From Ideonella alba (GTDB lineage Bacteria > Pseudomonadota > Gammaproteobacteria > Burkholderiales > Burkholderiaceae_C), in assembly GCF_018069875.1 (NCBI RefSeq), contig NZ_JAGQDF010000006.1, forward strand, positions 265,321-329,320: a stretch of DNA of 64,000 nucleotides. Reading direction: 5' to 3'. Below, piece after piece: positions 10,185-19,321 of this stretch (position 1 is its first letter; every line of letters begins with the position of its first letter). The notes below the pieces were generated by a model, which made no database searches, was not told the origin of the DNA, and saw only the letters and a list, made by a program, of their open reading frames with translations. The position numbers and the translations under genes were made by a program.

Positions 10185-10796
10185 TTACTTGCGCATCACC
10201 TTCTCGGAGGGCGTCAGCGCCTCGATGTAGGCCGGGCGCGAGAAGATGCGCTCGGCGTACTTCAGCAGCGGCGCGGCGTTCTTCGACAGGTCGATGCCGT
10301 AGTAGTCCAGGCGCCACAGCAGCGGGGCGATCGCCACGTCGAGCATGCTGAAGTCGTCGCCCAGCATGTACTTGTTCTTCAGGAAGATCGGCGCGAGCTG
10401 GGTGAGGCGGTCGCGGATCTGGCCGCGGGCCTTCTCGAGCTGCTTGTCGGTGGCCTTGATGCCCCGGCCTTCCAGGATGTTGACGTTGGCGAACAGTTCC
10501 TTCTCGAAGTTGAAGAGGAACAGGCGCACGCGGGCACGCGCCACCGGGTCGCCCGGCATCAGCTGCGGGTGCGGGAAGCGCTCGTCGATGTACTCGTTGA
10601 TGATGTGCGACTCGTACAGGATCAGGTCGCGCTCGACGAGGATGGGCACCTCGTTGTACGGGTTCATCAGCGCGATGTCCTCGGGCTTGGCGAAGAGGTC
10701 GACATCGCGGATCTCGAAGTCCATGCCTTTCTCGAACAGCACGAAGCGGCAGCGGTGCGAGTAGGGGCAGGTGGTACCGGAGTAAAGCACCATCAT
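10185..10796 (-). CDS. sspA: SspA, stringent starvation protein A (GST fold)
   Basis: 203 residues, starting at the double Met MMVLYSGTTCPYSHRCRFVLFEKGM; the upstream extension is not conserved. SspA is a GST-fold protein that binds RNA polymerase and modulates starvation and acid-stress transcription, without glutathione transferase activity. The N-terminal thioredoxin-like domain includes NPYNEVPILVERDLILYESHIINEYIDERFPHP, which is typical of SspA. The C-terminal helical domain ends TPSEKVMRK. It probably forms an operon with sspB and is separated from petC by a strong terminator. Confidence 0.95.
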   Translation of the reverse strand: MMVLYSGTTCPYSHRCRFVLFEKGMDFEIRDVDLFAKPEDIALMNPYNEVPILVERDLILYESHIINEYIDERFPHPQLMPGDPVARARVRLFLFNFEKELFANVNILEGRGIKATDKQLEKARGQIRDRLTQLAPIFLKNKYMLGDDFSMLDVAIAPLLWRLDYYGIDLSKNAAPLLKYAERIFSRPAYIEALTPSEKVMRK

Positions 10797-10850
10797 GGTG
10801 GCGGGCTCCTTGATCGGAACGGAAAAGCGGTTCGGCAGGGCCGAAAACGG

Positions 10851-10886
10851 AAAAACGCAGTGGGCCCGCATCAGGGTCCCACTGCG
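10851..10886 (-). terminator. Rho-independent terminator of the petABC operon
   Basis: On the minus strand CGCAGTGGG pairs with CCCACTGCG (nine perfect pairs, then a bulge and three more G:C pairs) around a short loop, followed directly by five T and then CCGTTTT. It lies 40 bases after the petC stop and before sspA, so it isolates petABC from sspAB. Confidence 0.88.
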
Positions 10887-10925
10887 CGCGGGGACCGGCG
10901 CGCGGCCGGTCCGGCAGGGCCTACT

Positions 10926-11651
10926 TTACTTGACGTCCTTCCAGAACGCGGCGTTGAGGCGATAAGCGAAGAAAGTCAGCACCAGCAGGAAGGCCAGCAC
11001 CGCCATGCCCAGCTTGGTGCGCTGGAACTGCACGGGCTCACCCATCCACTGCAGGTAGGCCACCAGGTCGCCGATGGCGCTGTCATAGGCCTTGGCGTCC
11101 ATGGTGCCCGGCTTGGCCAGGGTCAGCGCATGGTCGGCGCCCAGCACCTGCTCGCCCTGCAGTTCCCACAGCACGTGGGGCATGCCGACGTTGGCGAAGA
11201 CGGTGTTGTTCCAGCCGGTCGGGCGGGTCTCGTCACGGTAGAAGCCGCGCAGGTAGGTGTACAGGTAGTCGGCACCGGTGCCTTGCGAGCCGGCGCGCGA
11301 ACGCGCCACCAGGGTCAGGTCGGGCGGCGTGGCACCGAACCAGTCCTTGGCCTGGCGCGGGTCCATCGAGACCTTCATCAGGTCGCCGACCTTGTCGCCC
11401 GCGAACAGCAGGTTGGTGCGGATCTGCTCCTCGGTCAGACCGATGTCGGTCAGCCGGTTGTAGCGCATGAAGGCTGCCGCGTGGCAGTTCAGGCAGTAGT
11501 TGACGAACAGCTTGGCACCGTTCTGCAGCGAGGCGGTGCTCTGCAGCTTCTCGGTGGGGAACTTGTCCCAGGCGGGGCCACCGGTGTTGGCGGTGGCGCC
11601 GCTGACCAGGCACAGCGCGGCAGCCAGGCCGGCGATGAGTTTCTTGATCAT
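10926..11651 (-). CDS. petC: PetC, cytochrome c1 subunit of the bc1 complex
   Basis: 241 residues from MIKKLIAGLAAALCLVSGATA, a cleavable signal peptide. The heme-binding motif is CLNCH, with AAAFMRYNRL just after it. The axial Met region is probably GMPHVLW. The C-terminal anchor is LGMAVLAFLLVLTFFAYRLNAAFWKDVK. The protein receives electrons from the Rieske centre and passes them to a soluble cytochrome c in the periplasm. It is the last gene of petA–petB–petC, with 23 bp between it and petB, and a strong terminator follows. Confidence 0.98.
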   Translation of the reverse strand: MIKKLIAGLAAALCLVSGATANTGGPAWDKFPTEKLQSTASLQNGAKLFVNYCLNCHAAAFMRYNRLTDIGLTEEQIRTNLLFAGDKVGDLMKVSMDPRQAKDWFGATPPDLTLVARSRAGSQGTGADYLYTYLRGFYRDETRPTGWNNTVFANVGMPHVLWELQGEQVLGADHALTLAKPGTMDAKAYDSAIGDLVAYLQWMGEPVQFQRTKLGMAVLAFLLVLTFFAYRLNAAFWKDVK

Positions 11652-11674
11652 GATGTGGTGTGCTCCTGCCTGGT

Positions 11675-13087
11675 TCAGTGCGGCGTGAAGGTCACGCGGT
11701 CGGGGACCTTCTTGAAGGTGCCGAGCTGGCTCCACCAGGGCATCAGCAGGAAGAAGCCGAAATAGAAGAGCGTGCCGACCTGGGCGATCAGCGTGCCGAT
11801 GTCCGACGGCGGCTGGATGCCCAGGTAGGCCAGCACGACGAAGAAGATCACGAACACGATGTACAGGTGGCGGTGCCAGGTCGGACGGTAGCGGATCGAC
11901 TTGGCCGGGCTGTGGTCCAGCCAGGGCAGGAAGAACAGGATGATGACCGCGCCGCCCATCACCACCACGCCCCAGAACTTGGCGTCGAAGGTCTTGAGCA
12001 GGCCGATGGCCACCAGCGCGCCGACGATCACGGCGATCTTGGCCGTGCCGGCGAACTTGCCCTTCAGCACCGCACCCAGCGCGCCCAGGCCGATGATCAC
12101 GCACAGCACGTTGACCATCACGTCGGTCGTGGCGCGCAGCATCGAATAGAAGGGCGTGAAGTACCAGACCGGCGCGATGTGCGGCGGGGTCTTCAGCGGG
12201 TCGGCCGGGATGAAGTTGTTGTACTCCAGGAAGTAGCCACCCAGCTCAGGCGCGAAGAAGATGATCGCGGTGAAGACGATCAGGAACAGGCAGACGCCCA
12301 GGATGTCGTGCACCGAGTAGTACGGGTGGAAGGGGATGCCGTCCAGCGGGTGGCCGTTGGCGTCCTTCGGGGCGTTCGGGCCCTTGATCTCGACGCCGTC
12401 CGGGTTGTTCGAACCCACCTCGTGCAGCGCGATGATGTGCGCCACCACCAGGCCCAGCAGCACCAGCGGCACCGCGATGACGTGGAAGCTGAAGAAGCGG
12501 TTCAGCGTGGCGTCGCTCACCACGTAGTCGCCGCGGATCAGCAGCGCCAGGTCCGGACCGACGAAGGGCACGGCGGCGAACAGGTTCACGATGACCTGAG
12601 CGCCCCAGTAGGACATCTGGCCCCAGGGCAGCAGGTAGCCCATGAAGGCCTCGGCCATCAGCGCCAGGAAGATCGCGCAGCCGAAGATCCAGACCAGCTC
12701 GCGCGGCTTGCGGTACGAGCCGTACAGCAGGCCACGGAACATGTGCAGGTAGACGACGACGAAGAACGCCGATGCCCCGGTGGAGTGGATGTAGCGGATC
12801 AGCCAGCCCCAGGGCACATCGCGCATGATGTACTCGACCGAGGCGAAGGCCACGGCCGCATCCGGCTTGTAGTGCATCACCAGGAAGATGCCGGAGACGA
12901 TCTGGATCACCAGCACCATCAGGGCGAGCGAGCCGAAGATGTACCACCAGTTGAAGTTCTTCGGAGCGTAGTACTCCGACATGTGCTCCTTGTACATCTT
13001 GGACGCCGGGAACCGGTTGTCCACCCAGGTCATCAGCTTCTCGCCGACGGACGCGTCCGCCGGCGCGACTTTGAATTCAGCAGCCAT
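11675..13087 (-). CDS. petB: PetB, cytochrome b subunit of the bc1 complex
   Basis: 470 residues. It is an integral membrane protein with two b-type hemes and the quinol-oxidation and quinone-reduction sites. Seen are the heme-ligand His-containing helices (SGIFLVMHYKPD, WLIRYIHSTGASAFFVVVYLHMFRGL and FFSFHVIAVPLVLLGLVVAHIIALHEVGS), the PWGQMSYWGAQV segment, and the ef-loop motif in which APVWYFTPFYS precedes the last helices (PEWY in mitochondria). The length fits long beta-proteobacterial cytochrome b, with b and c1 as separate genes. It is the middle gene of petABC. Confidence 0.98.
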   Translation of the reverse strand: MAAEFKVAPADASVGEKLMTWVDNRFPASKMYKEHMSEYYAPKNFNWWYIFGSLALMVLVIQIVSGIFLVMHYKPDAAVAFASVEYIMRDVPWGWLIRYIHSTGASAFFVVVYLHMFRGLLYGSYRKPRELVWIFGCAIFLALMAEAFMGYLLPWGQMSYWGAQVIVNLFAAVPFVGPDLALLIRGDYVVSDATLNRFFSFHVIAVPLVLLGLVVAHIIALHEVGSNNPDGVEIKGPNAPKDANGHPLDGIPFHPYYSVHDILGVCLFLIVFTAIIFFAPELGGYFLEYNNFIPADPLKTPPHIAPVWYFTPFYSMLRATTDVMVNVLCVIIGLGALGAVLKGKFAGTAKIAVIVGALVAIGLLKTFDAKFWGVVVMGGAVIILFFLPWLDHSPAKSIRYRPTWHRHLYIVFVIFFVVLAYLGIQPPSDIGTLIAQVGTLFYFGFFLLMPWWSQLGTFKKVPDRVTFTPH

Positions 13088-13119
13088 GGTTGCCTTTCTT
13101 GTGTTCGGGGGACGCCGGA

Positions 13120-13716
13120 TCAGGCCTTCTTGTCTTCGCCGATCAGCAGCTTGGAATCGCTGAGATACATGTGCGGCGGGACTTCGAGGTTGTCAGGGGC
13201 GGGCTTGTTCTTGAACACGCGGCCGGCCATGTCGAAGGTCGAGCCGTGGCAGGGGCACAGGAAGCCGCCCGGCCAGTCGGCGGGCAGCGAGGGCTGGGCA
13301 CCCGCCTGGAACTTGTCGGAGGGCGAGCAGCCCAGGTGCGAGCAGATGCCCACCACCACCAGGTACTCCGGCTTGATCGAGCGCGCCTCGTTCTTGGCGT
13401 ACTCGGGGATCGGGTAGGCCTTGCGCTGGTTGTCGGGGTCGGCGAGCTGGTCGTTCAGCTTCTTCAGGCCCTCGAGCTGCTCGGGCGTGCGGCGCACGAT
13501 CCAGACCGGCTTGCCGCGCCATTCCACGGTCATCTTCTCGCCCGGCTTGAGGGCGCTGATGTCGGCCTCCACGGCGGCACCGGCGGCCTTGGCGCGCTCG
13601 GACGGGGTGAAGGTACTGACGAAGGGCACGGCGGTTGCCACGCCACCCACGGCACCCGCGGCACCGGTGGCGATCAGCCAGGTGCGCTTGCCTTGGTCCA
13701 CAGCGTTGTCACTCAT
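13120..13716 (-). CDS. petA: PetA, Rieske iron–sulfur protein of the bc1 complex
   Basis: 198 residues. The N-terminal Tat-like anchor includes RTWLIATGAAGAVGGVATAVPFV, without a full twin arginine (K-R only). The 2Fe–2S cluster ligands are in CSHLGC and CPCHGS, followed by the conserved proline loop (KPAPDNLEVPP). It takes one electron from quinol and passes it to cytochrome c1. It is the first gene of the petABC operon; the tatABC genes that may insert it are about 5 kb away in the same window. Confidence 0.98.
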   Translation of the reverse strand: MSDNAVDQGKRTWLIATGAAGAVGGVATAVPFVSTFTPSERAKAAGAAVEADISALKPGEKMTVEWRGKPVWIVRRTPEQLEGLKKLNDQLADPDNQRKAYPIPEYAKNEARSIKPEYLVVVGICSHLGCSPSDKFQAGAQPSLPADWPGGFLCPCHGSTFDMAGRVFKNKPAPDNLEVPPHMYLSDSKLLIGEDKKA

Positions 13717-13960
13717 GGAGGTCCTTTGGAATGTGGGAAGCTGCTGGGGGCGGGATGGGGGAATCCCGCAGATTAGTGTTTTCAGTCAACCAGGCATTTT
13801 AGCGGACCTGCAACAGCATCGACTGTCATCGCGCAACTGCGCACGTCAGGCTGGCGCAAGTTGTTGACTTCATGCCCCGTGCGGAGACACTGCATCCGCG
13901 CCGACGGGGAATCCGCTCCGGGACGGCGTCGCAGCACACAACAGCACAGGAGTGAGAGCC

Positions 13961-14386
13961 ATGAGCTTCGTCTCGGAATTCAAGGAATTTGCCATGAAGG
14001 GCAATGTCGTCGACCTGGCGGTCGGCGTCATCATCGGCGGCGCCTTCGGCAAGATCGTCGACTCGGTGGTCGGCGACCTGATCATGCCCATCGTCGGCTG
14101 GCTGTTCGGCGGTCTGGACTTCAGCAACTACTTCATCCAGCTCTCGGGCGCCGCGGCCACCAACCTGGCCGACGCCAAGAAGGCCGGCGCGGTGTTCGCC
14201 TACGGCAGCTTCATCACCGTGGCGCTGAACTTCATGATCCTGGCCTTCATCATCTTCATCATGATCAAGCAGATCAACCGCCTGAAGAAGGCCGAGGCCC
14301 CGGCCGCGGCGGCCCCGGCCGAGCCGCCGCCCACGCCGGAAGACATCCAGCTGCTGCGCGAAATCCGCGACTCGCTGAAGCGCTGA
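13961..14386 (+). CDS. mscL: MscL, large-conductance mechanosensitive channel
   Basis: 141 residues from [37 protein letters not shown], the hallmark TM1 of MscL. CAGGAG upstream sets the start; a GTG nine bases earlier is in frame but less likely. TM2 is [24 protein letters not shown]. The C-terminal cytoplasmic helix ends [14 protein letters not shown]. The channel opens under membrane tension to vent solutes in hypo-osmotic shock. It is divergent from petA (244-bp gap) and convergent with pdxA (11-bp gap). Confidence 0.98.
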   Translation: MSFVSEFKEFAMKGNVVDLAVGVIIGGAFGKIVDSVVGDLIMPIVGWLFGGLDFSNYFIQLSGAAATNLADAKKAGAVFAYGSFITVALNFMILAFIIFIMIKQINRLKKAEAPAAAAPAEPPPTPEDIQLLREIRDSLKR

Positions 14387-14397
14387 TTCCCCGCGCA

Positions 14398-15369
14398 TCA
14401 GCCCGGCGCCAGGCGCCGGGCCATGCGCAAGGCGGCCAGCAGGCTGGCCGGATCGGCCAGCCCGCGGCCGGCGATGTCGAAGGCGGTGCCATGGTCGGGG
14501 CTGGTGCGCACCAGCGGCAGGCCCAGCGTCAGGTTGACGCCCTGCTCGACCCCCAGGTATTTGACCGGGATCAACCCGTGGTCATGTGTCATCGCCACCA
14601 CGGCATCGAATTCGCCGGGCCGGGCGGCGCTGTCGCGGGCGCGCATGAACACCGTGTCGGGCGCGAACGGACCGCGGGCATCGATCCCGCGGGCACACGC
14701 CGCTTCTATCGCCGGCGTGATCAGCCGGATCTCCTCGTCGCCGAACAGACCGCCCTCGCCCGCATGCGGGTTCAACCCCGCCACCGCGATGCGCGGCGCG
14801 GCGATGCCGAAGCGCTGCAGCGCCTCGTGGGTGATGACGATCGTCTCCAGGATGCCGGGGGTGTCCAGCGTCTCGATCGCCCGCCGCAGCGCCATGTGGA
14901 TGGTCACCAGCACCACGCGCAGCTCGTCATTGGCCAGCATCATGCGCACCGGCAGCGCGCGTCCCACGTGCGCGCTGGCCAGTGACTGCAGCAGCTCGGT
15001 GTGCCCAGGCACACCCAGGCCGGCAGCGGCCAGGGCTTCCTTGTGGATCGGCGCGGTCACCAGCGCCCGGGCGCGGCCAGCCAGCACCTCGCGGGTGGCG
15101 GCCGTGATGCAAGCCGCCGCGGCGGCGCCGGCGCGCGCGTCCACCCGGCCCCAGGGCAGCGTGGCCAGCGACGGCTCCAGCCCGCCCGGCGGCAGCCACA
15201 CCGGCACCGCCGCCGGCGGCAGTCCGCAGACCGCCTGGGCACGCGCCAGCACGGCCGGATCGCCGACGACAAGCACCTCATCCAAGGCGCCGGCCGCATG
15301 GGCCCGCACGATGATCTCGGGGCCGATCCCGACGGGATCGCCCATGGTCAGCAACAGCGGCAGGCTCAT
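14398..15369 (-). CDS. pdxA: PdxA, 4-hydroxythreonine-4-phosphate dehydrogenase
   Basis: 323 residues. It carries out an NAD-dependent step in pyridoxal 5'-phosphate synthesis. Motifs are MGDPVGIGPEI, GHTELLQSLA, VVLVTIHMALRRA, AVAGLNPHAGEGGLFGDEE and the C-terminal TSPDHGTAFDIAGRG with metal-binding His/Asp. The start ATG overlaps the upstream NIF3-family stop by one base (TGATG), so translation is probably coupled. It converges on mscL. Confidence 0.97.
   Translation of the reverse strand: MSLPLLLTMGDPVGIGPEIIVRAHAAGALDEVLVVGDPAVLARAQAVCGLPPAAVPVWLPPGGLEPSLATLPWGRVDARAGAAAAACITAATREVLAGRARALVTAPIHKEALAAAGLGVPGHTELLQSLASAHVGRALPVRMMLANDELRVVLVTIHMALRRAIETLDTPGILETIVITHEALQRFGIAAPRIAVAGLNPHAGEGGLFGDEEIRLITPAIEAACARGIDARGPFAPDTVFMRARDSAARPGEFDAVVAMTHDHGLIPVKYLGVEQGVNLTLGLPLVRTSPDHGTAFDIAGRGLADPASLLAALRMARRLAPG
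14402..14420. terminator. Hairpin between convergent mscL and pdxA
   Basis: CCCGGCGCC and GGCGCCGGG form a perfect nine-base inverted repeat with one base between them, lying within the last codons of pdxA and just after the mscL stop. It has no U-tract; a stem with a slightly larger loop is likely in RNA. It may act bidirectionally. Confidence 0.35.
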
Positions 15370-16115
15370 CAGGCGGGGTTGTCGATGTCAATGAAACGGT
15401 GCGTCAGTCCGAACTGCGCGGCCAGGTGGGCCCCCAGCGCCGGGGCGCCATAGCGCTCGGTGGCGTGGTGGCCGCAGGCCAGGAAGGCCACGCCGGTCTC
15501 ACGCGCCAGGTGAGCCTGGGGCTCGGACACCTCGCCGGTGATGAAGGCATCGGCGCCGGCGGCGATCGCCGCCTCGAAGAAGCCCTGGGCGCCGCCAGTG
15601 CACCAGGCCACGCGCTGCAGCGGTCGGCCGTCGCCCGGCAGCACCAGCGGTGCCCGGCCCAGCGCCTGGTGGGCGCACTCGGCCAGCGCGTCCAGCGTGG
15701 CCACCGGCGCCGCGCCCAGCCAGCCCAGGTCCTGGTCGCCGAAGCGGGCCTCACCCTGCAGCCCCAGTTGACGACCCAGCTGGGCGTTGTTGCCCCACTC
15801 GGGGTGGGCATCCAGCGGCAGGTGGTAGGCGAACAGGTTGATGCCGTGGGCCATCAGGCGCTCGACGCGGGCCTTGAGCCAGCCGGTCAGGCGGCCGTCG
15901 TGGCCACGCCAGAACAGGCCGTGGTGCACCAGCAGCGCGTCGGCGCCCTCGGCGATGGCGGCATCGATCAATGCGCGGCTCGCGGTGACGCCGCTGACGA
16001 TCTTGACAATCTCGTCCTTGCCCTCCACCTGCAGGCCGTTCGGCCCATAATCCTTGAAGCGGTCAACCTGCAGCAGCTCGTGCAGGTGCCTGTCGATGTC
16101 GCGACGCTGGGCCAC
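15369..16115 (-). CDS. NIF3-like dinuclear metal-centre protein
   Basis: 248 residues from a GTG start (AQRRDIDRHLHELLQVDRFKDYGPNGLQVEG), matching the usual NIF3/YbgI N-terminus. Conserved metal-site segments are LLVHHGLFWRG, YHLPLDAHPEWGNNAQL, the GEVSEPQAHLARE region and ACGHHATERYGAPAL. YbgI forms hexameric rings with a dinuclear metal site; GTP cyclohydrolase I type 2 annotations exist but its physiological reaction is unsettled. It is coupled to pdxA through TGATG and is divergent from the trypsin-like protease by 27 bp. Confidence 0.93.
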   Translation of the reverse strand: MAQRRDIDRHLHELLQVDRFKDYGPNGLQVEGKDEIVKIVSGVTASRALIDAAIAEGADALLVHHGLFWRGHDGRLTGWLKARVERLMAHGINLFAYHLPLDAHPEWGNNAQLGRQLGLQGEARFGDQDLGWLGAAPVATLDALAECAHQALGRAPLVLPGDGRPLQRVAWCTGGAQGFFEAAIAAGADAFITGEVSEPQAHLARETGVAFLACGHHATERYGAPALGAHLAAQFGLTHRFIDIDNPA

Positions 16116-16142
16116 GGTGCCTGTCCTTTCCCCTGTCTTCCG

Positions 16143-17312
16143 ATGCGCAGAACCTGGCTGATTTTCTCGCAAGCCGTCACCGTGGCCGTGGCGGTGCTGT
16201 TTGTCGTGGGCACCTTCAAGCCGCAGTGGCTGGGTGGCGCCCCCGACGTGCTGGGCATGGCGCGGCCGCCCGCCTCGGGCGTGGTCACGGTGGGCGTGAG
16301 CAGCCCGGGCGCGTCGGCCCCGCTGCAGCCGCTGACCCAGGCGGCCAAGCGGGCCGCGCCGGCGGTGGTCAGCATCACCGCCAGCAAGGCGCCGCCGCGG
16401 CGCTCGGCCCAGCAGCCGCACAGCCAGGACCCGTGGTTCCGCTTCTTCTTCGGCCAGCCCGGCCAGCAGCCCGAACCGCAGGTGGGCCTGGGTTCGGGCG
16501 TGATCGTCAGCAGCGACGGCTACCTGCTGACCAATCACCATGTGGTCGAGGGCGCCGACCAGGTGAGCGTGCGTCTGGCCGACGGCCGCGAGGCCGAGGC
16601 CCAGCTGATCGGCACCGACCCCGAAAGCGACATCGCGGTGCTGAAGATCGGTCTGGACAACCTGCCCAGCCTGACGCTGGGCGCGATCGAGCAACTGCAG
16701 GTGGGCGATGCGGTGCTGGCGATCGGCAACCCGTTCAACGTGGGGCAGACGGTGACCTCGGGCATCGTCAGTGCGCTGGGGCGCAGCGGCCTGGGCCTGT
16801 CCACCTTCGAGAACTTCATCCAGACCGATGCGGCCATCAACCCCGGCAACTCGGGCGGCGCGCTGGTCGATGCGGCGGGCAACCTGGTGGGCATCAACTC
16901 GGCGATCTACTCGCAGTCGGGCGGCAGCATGGGCATCGGCTTCGCCATCCCGATCGACCTGGCGCAGCATGTGATGGACGGCCTGGTGCGCGATGGGCAG
17001 GTCACCCGCGGCTGGATCGGCGTGCAGCCACGCGACCTGGACCCGGAGTTCGCCCAGAGCTTCAACCTGCCGGTCAGCCAGGGCGTGCTGATCACCGGCG
17101 TGCTGCAGAACGGTCCGGCCAGCCAGGCCGGCATGCGGCCGGGCGATGTGGTCACCACCATCGCCGGGCGGCCGGTGCGCAGCACCTCGCAGCTGCTGCT
17201 GGCGGTGTCGGAGCTGAAGCCGCAGTCGCAGGCGCAGATCGGCGTGCAGCGCGGCAGCGAAACGCTGCAGCTGACGGTCACCGTCGCCCAGCGACCGAAA
17301 TCGCCGCGCTGA
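16143..17312 (+). CDS. DegS/DegQ-like periplasmic trypsin-like serine protease with one PDZ domain
   Basis: 389 residues. The N-terminal anchor or signal is MRRTWLIFSQAVTVAVAVLFVVG. The protease domain has H133 (TNHHVVEGA), D163 (ESDIAVLKI) and S237 (NPGNSGGA). One PDZ domain spans about residues 285–380 (RGWIGVQPRDLD, GVLITGVLQNGPASQAGMRPGDVVTTI). A single PDZ plus an uncleaved-looking anchor resembles DegS, the activator of sigma-E signalling, but DegQ-like general proteolysis cannot be excluded. A Gln/Pro-rich insert follows the first strand, in the LA-loop region. It is monocistronic by appearance and converges on tatC (13-bp gap). Confidence 0.93.
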   Translation: MRRTWLIFSQAVTVAVAVLFVVGTFKPQWLGGAPDVLGMARPPASGVVTVGVSSPGASAPLQPLTQAAKRAAPAVVSITASKAPPRRSAQQPHSQDPWFRFFFGQPGQQPEPQVGLGSGVIVSSDGYLLTNHHVVEGADQVSVRLADGREAEAQLIGTDPESDIAVLKIGLDNLPSLTLGAIEQLQVGDAVLAIGNPFNVGQTVTSGIVSALGRSGLGLSTFENFIQTDAAINPGNSGGALVDAAGNLVGINSAIYSQSGGSMGIGFAIPIDLAQHVMDGLVRDGQVTRGWIGVQPRDLDPEFAQSFNLPVSQGVLITGVLQNGPASQAGMRPGDVVTTIAGRPVRSTSQLLLAVSELKPQSQAQIGVQRGSETLQLTVTVAQRPKSPR

Positions 17313-17325
17313 CGGACCTAGGGCC

Positions 17326-18099
17326 TCAGGCGCCGTTGTCGGGGGGCGCCTGGGTGTGCTTGATGAAAAGGCCCGCGGCGAGGATGCCCAGCTCGTAGAG
17401 CAGCACCATCGGGATCGCCAGCGCCAGCTGCGAGACCACATCCGGTGGCGTGATGACAGCAGCGATGACGAAGGCGATGACGATGAAGTAGCCGCGCCAC
17501 TCGCGCAGCTTCTCGACGCTGACCACGCCCATGCGCGCCAGCACCACCACCACCACCGGCACCTCGAAGGCGGCGCCGAAGGCGATGAACATCGTCAGCA
17601 CGAAGCCCAGGTAGGCCTCGATGTCCGGCGCCGCGGTGATGCTCTTGGGCGCGAACTGCTGGATGAACTTGAAGACCTGGCCGAAGACGAAGAAGTAGCA
17701 GAAGGCCACGCCGGAGAAGAACAGCACCGTGCTGGACACCACCAGCGGCAGCACCAGCTTCTTCTCGTGGCTGTACAGGCCCGGCGCCACAAAGGCCCAG
17801 ACCTGGTAGAGCACCACCGGCAGCGCCAGCAGGAAGGCGGCCATCAGCGTGATCTTCAGCGGCACCAGGAAGGGCGAGATCACGTTGGTGGCGATCATCG
17901 TCGCGCCCTGCGGCAGGTTGCGCACCAGCGGCGCGGCCAGCAGGTCATAGAGGCCGCTGGGGCCGGGCCACAGCGCCAGCACGCCGAAGGCGATGCCCAC
18001 CGCGATCAGCGCCCGGATCAGGCGGTCGCGCAGCTCGATCAGGTGGGACACGAACGGCGCTTCGGTGCCTTCGAGTTCGTCGCGCGGTTCGTTGCTCAT
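17326..18099 (-). CDS. tatC: TatC, twin-arginine translocase subunit
   Basis: 257 residues from MSNEPRDELEGTEAPFVSHLIELRDRLIRALIAVG. It has six predicted membrane helices and the conserved cytoplasmic HLIELRDRL motif and glutamate regions that bind twin-arginine signal peptides. FVAPGLYSHEKKLVLPLVVSS and FFVFGQVFKF are typical TatC segments. With TatA and TatB it exports folded proteins. It is the last gene of hisI–hisE–DUF–hinT–tatA–tatB–tatC, all on the minus strand. Confidence 0.98.
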   Translation of the reverse strand: MSNEPRDELEGTEAPFVSHLIELRDRLIRALIAVGIAFGVLALWPGPSGLYDLLAAPLVRNLPQGATMIATNVISPFLVPLKITLMAAFLLALPVVLYQVWAFVAPGLYSHEKKLVLPLVVSSTVLFFSGVAFCYFFVFGQVFKFIQQFAPKSITAAPDIEAYLGFVLTMFIAFGAAFEVPVVVVVLARMGVVSVEKLREWRGYFIVIAFVIAAVITPPDVVSQLALAIPMVLLYELGILAAGLFIKHTQAPPDNGA

Positions 18100-18147
18100 G
18101 CGGGTCAGGGGCCCGCGGTCGGGCACAAAGGGGGATTCAGGGCGCGG

Positions 18148-18627
18148 TCAGCCGGCACGCGGGCGGAAGCGCCGAACGCGGGCGGCGCCCGATTGCACGT
18201 GGGTGCGCACGCCGGCGCGCTGCTTGTACCACTGGGGCGTGGCGCTGCGCTTCACACGCCAGTTCTTGCGCACCGGCTGGTAGCTCGCTGGCGGCTCGGT
18301 CAAGGTCGAGCCGTCGCTGCTCGGCCCGGACAGGCCGGCCGTGACTTCGCTCCAGTTGGACTCGAAGCTGGACGCAGCGTCGTTGACCTCGGTGCGCACG
18401 GTCTGCTCGACATCGCGCGCCGCCGTCTCGAACTGGGACTTCATCTTCTGAAGCTCTTCCAGCTCGATCGAGCGGTTCACCTCGGCCTTGACGTCGGCCA
18501 CATAGCGCTGCGCCTTGCCTACCATGTGGCCCACGGTGCGGGCCACGCGCGGCAGCTTCTCGGGCCCGATGACGATCAGCGCCACGGCGCCGATCAGGGC
18601 CAGCTTGTCGAAACCGAAGTCGATCAT
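18148..18627 (-). CDS. tatB: TatB, twin-arginine translocase subunit
   Basis: 159 residues. The N-terminal [33 protein letters not shown] is the canonical TatB anchor with its conserved Glu and GPEKLP hinge. An amphipathic helix follows ([31 protein letters not shown]), then a long variable, basic tail ([20 protein letters not shown]). TatB partners with TatC in signal recognition. It lies 25 bp after tatA. Confidence 0.97.
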   Translation of the reverse strand: MIDFGFDKLALIGAVALIVIGPEKLPRVARTVGHMVGKAQRYVADVKAEVNRSIELEELQKMKSQFETAARDVEQTVRTEVNDAASSFESNWSEVTAGLSGPSSDGSTLTEPPASYQPVRKNWRVKRSATPQWYKQRAGVRTHVQSGAARVRRFRPRAG

Positions 18628-18652
18628 GCGCGCGCGGCTGCCGGCTCGGGGC

Positions 18653-18889
18653 TCAGGACTTGGTCTTGGTCTCGACGTCCACGGTGTTGGCGTCGGTCCT
18701 CGGCGCGGCCACCTGCTGCGCCGGCGGCACCGGCTGCTGGTCGCCCTCGGCGGCGCCCTTCATGCCGTCCTTGAAGCCCTTGACCGCCGAACCCAGGTCG
18801 GAGCCCATGTTCTTCAGCTTCTTGGTGCCGAACACCATCACCACGATGAGCAGCACGATCAGCCAATGCCAGATGCTGAACGATCCCAT
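18653..18889 (-). CDS. tatA: TatA, twin-arginine translocase pore-forming subunit
   Basis: 78 residues: [44 protein letters not shown], with the single anchor, the FGTKKL hinge and the amphipathic helix of TatA. The C-terminal tail is short and polar. It oligomerises to form the transport path. First of the three tat genes. Confidence 0.98.
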   Translation of the reverse strand: MGSFSIWHWLIVLLIVVMVFGTKKLKNMGSDLGSAVKGFKDGMKGAAEGDQQPVPPAQQVAAPRTDANTVDVETKTKS

Positions 18890-18949
18890 GTCAAGTTCTC
18901 CTAAGTCGAATGACGGATTCTAGGGCCGGCGCCTGTCCACCCTGGCAGG

Positions 18950-19297
18950 TCAGCCTTTGGCCCACGGGCGCGGACCGCCCATCACATGCATGTGCAGGTG
19001 AAACACCTCCTGCCCGCCGTCGCGCCCGGTGTTGATGACCTGGCGGAAGCCGTCGGTCACCCCCAGCTGGGCCATCAGCCGCGGCGCCAGCACGTTCATG
19101 TGGCCCAGCAGGGCGGCGTCGGCCTCGGTCACCTCGGTCATCGACGCGATGTGCTGCTTCGGGATGATCAGCACATGCACCGGTGCCCAGGGCGCGATGT
19201 CGTGGAAGGCGACCACCCGGTCGTCCTCGTGAACCTTCTTCGCGGGGATCTGGCCCGCGACGATCTTGCAGAAGATGCAGTTCGGATCAGCACTCAT
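18950..19297 (-). CDS. hinT: HinT, histidine triad nucleotide-binding protein
   Basis: 115 residues. The N-terminal CIFCKIVAGQIPAKKVHEDD and the active-site triad HLHMHVMGG (H-x-H-x-H) identify a HinT-type phosphoramidase that hydrolyses AMP–lysine-like adducts. INTGRDGGQEVFHLHMH is typical. Its position between the hisE region and tatA is conserved in Burkholderiales. Confidence 0.97.
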   Translation of the reverse strand: MSADPNCIFCKIVAGQIPAKKVHEDDRVVAFHDIAPWAPVHVLIIPKQHIASMTEVTEADAALLGHMNVLAPRLMAQLGVTDGFRQVINTGRDGGQEVFHLHMHVMGGPRPWAKG

Positions 19298-19321
19298 GGG
19301 ATGCGTCGTTGTCGGAAAAGT

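Noticed and set aside
13770..13789. TTGACT and TAATCT before petA as a promoter
   Set aside because: The hexamers are only eight bases apart on the minus strand, too close for a sigma-70 promoter.
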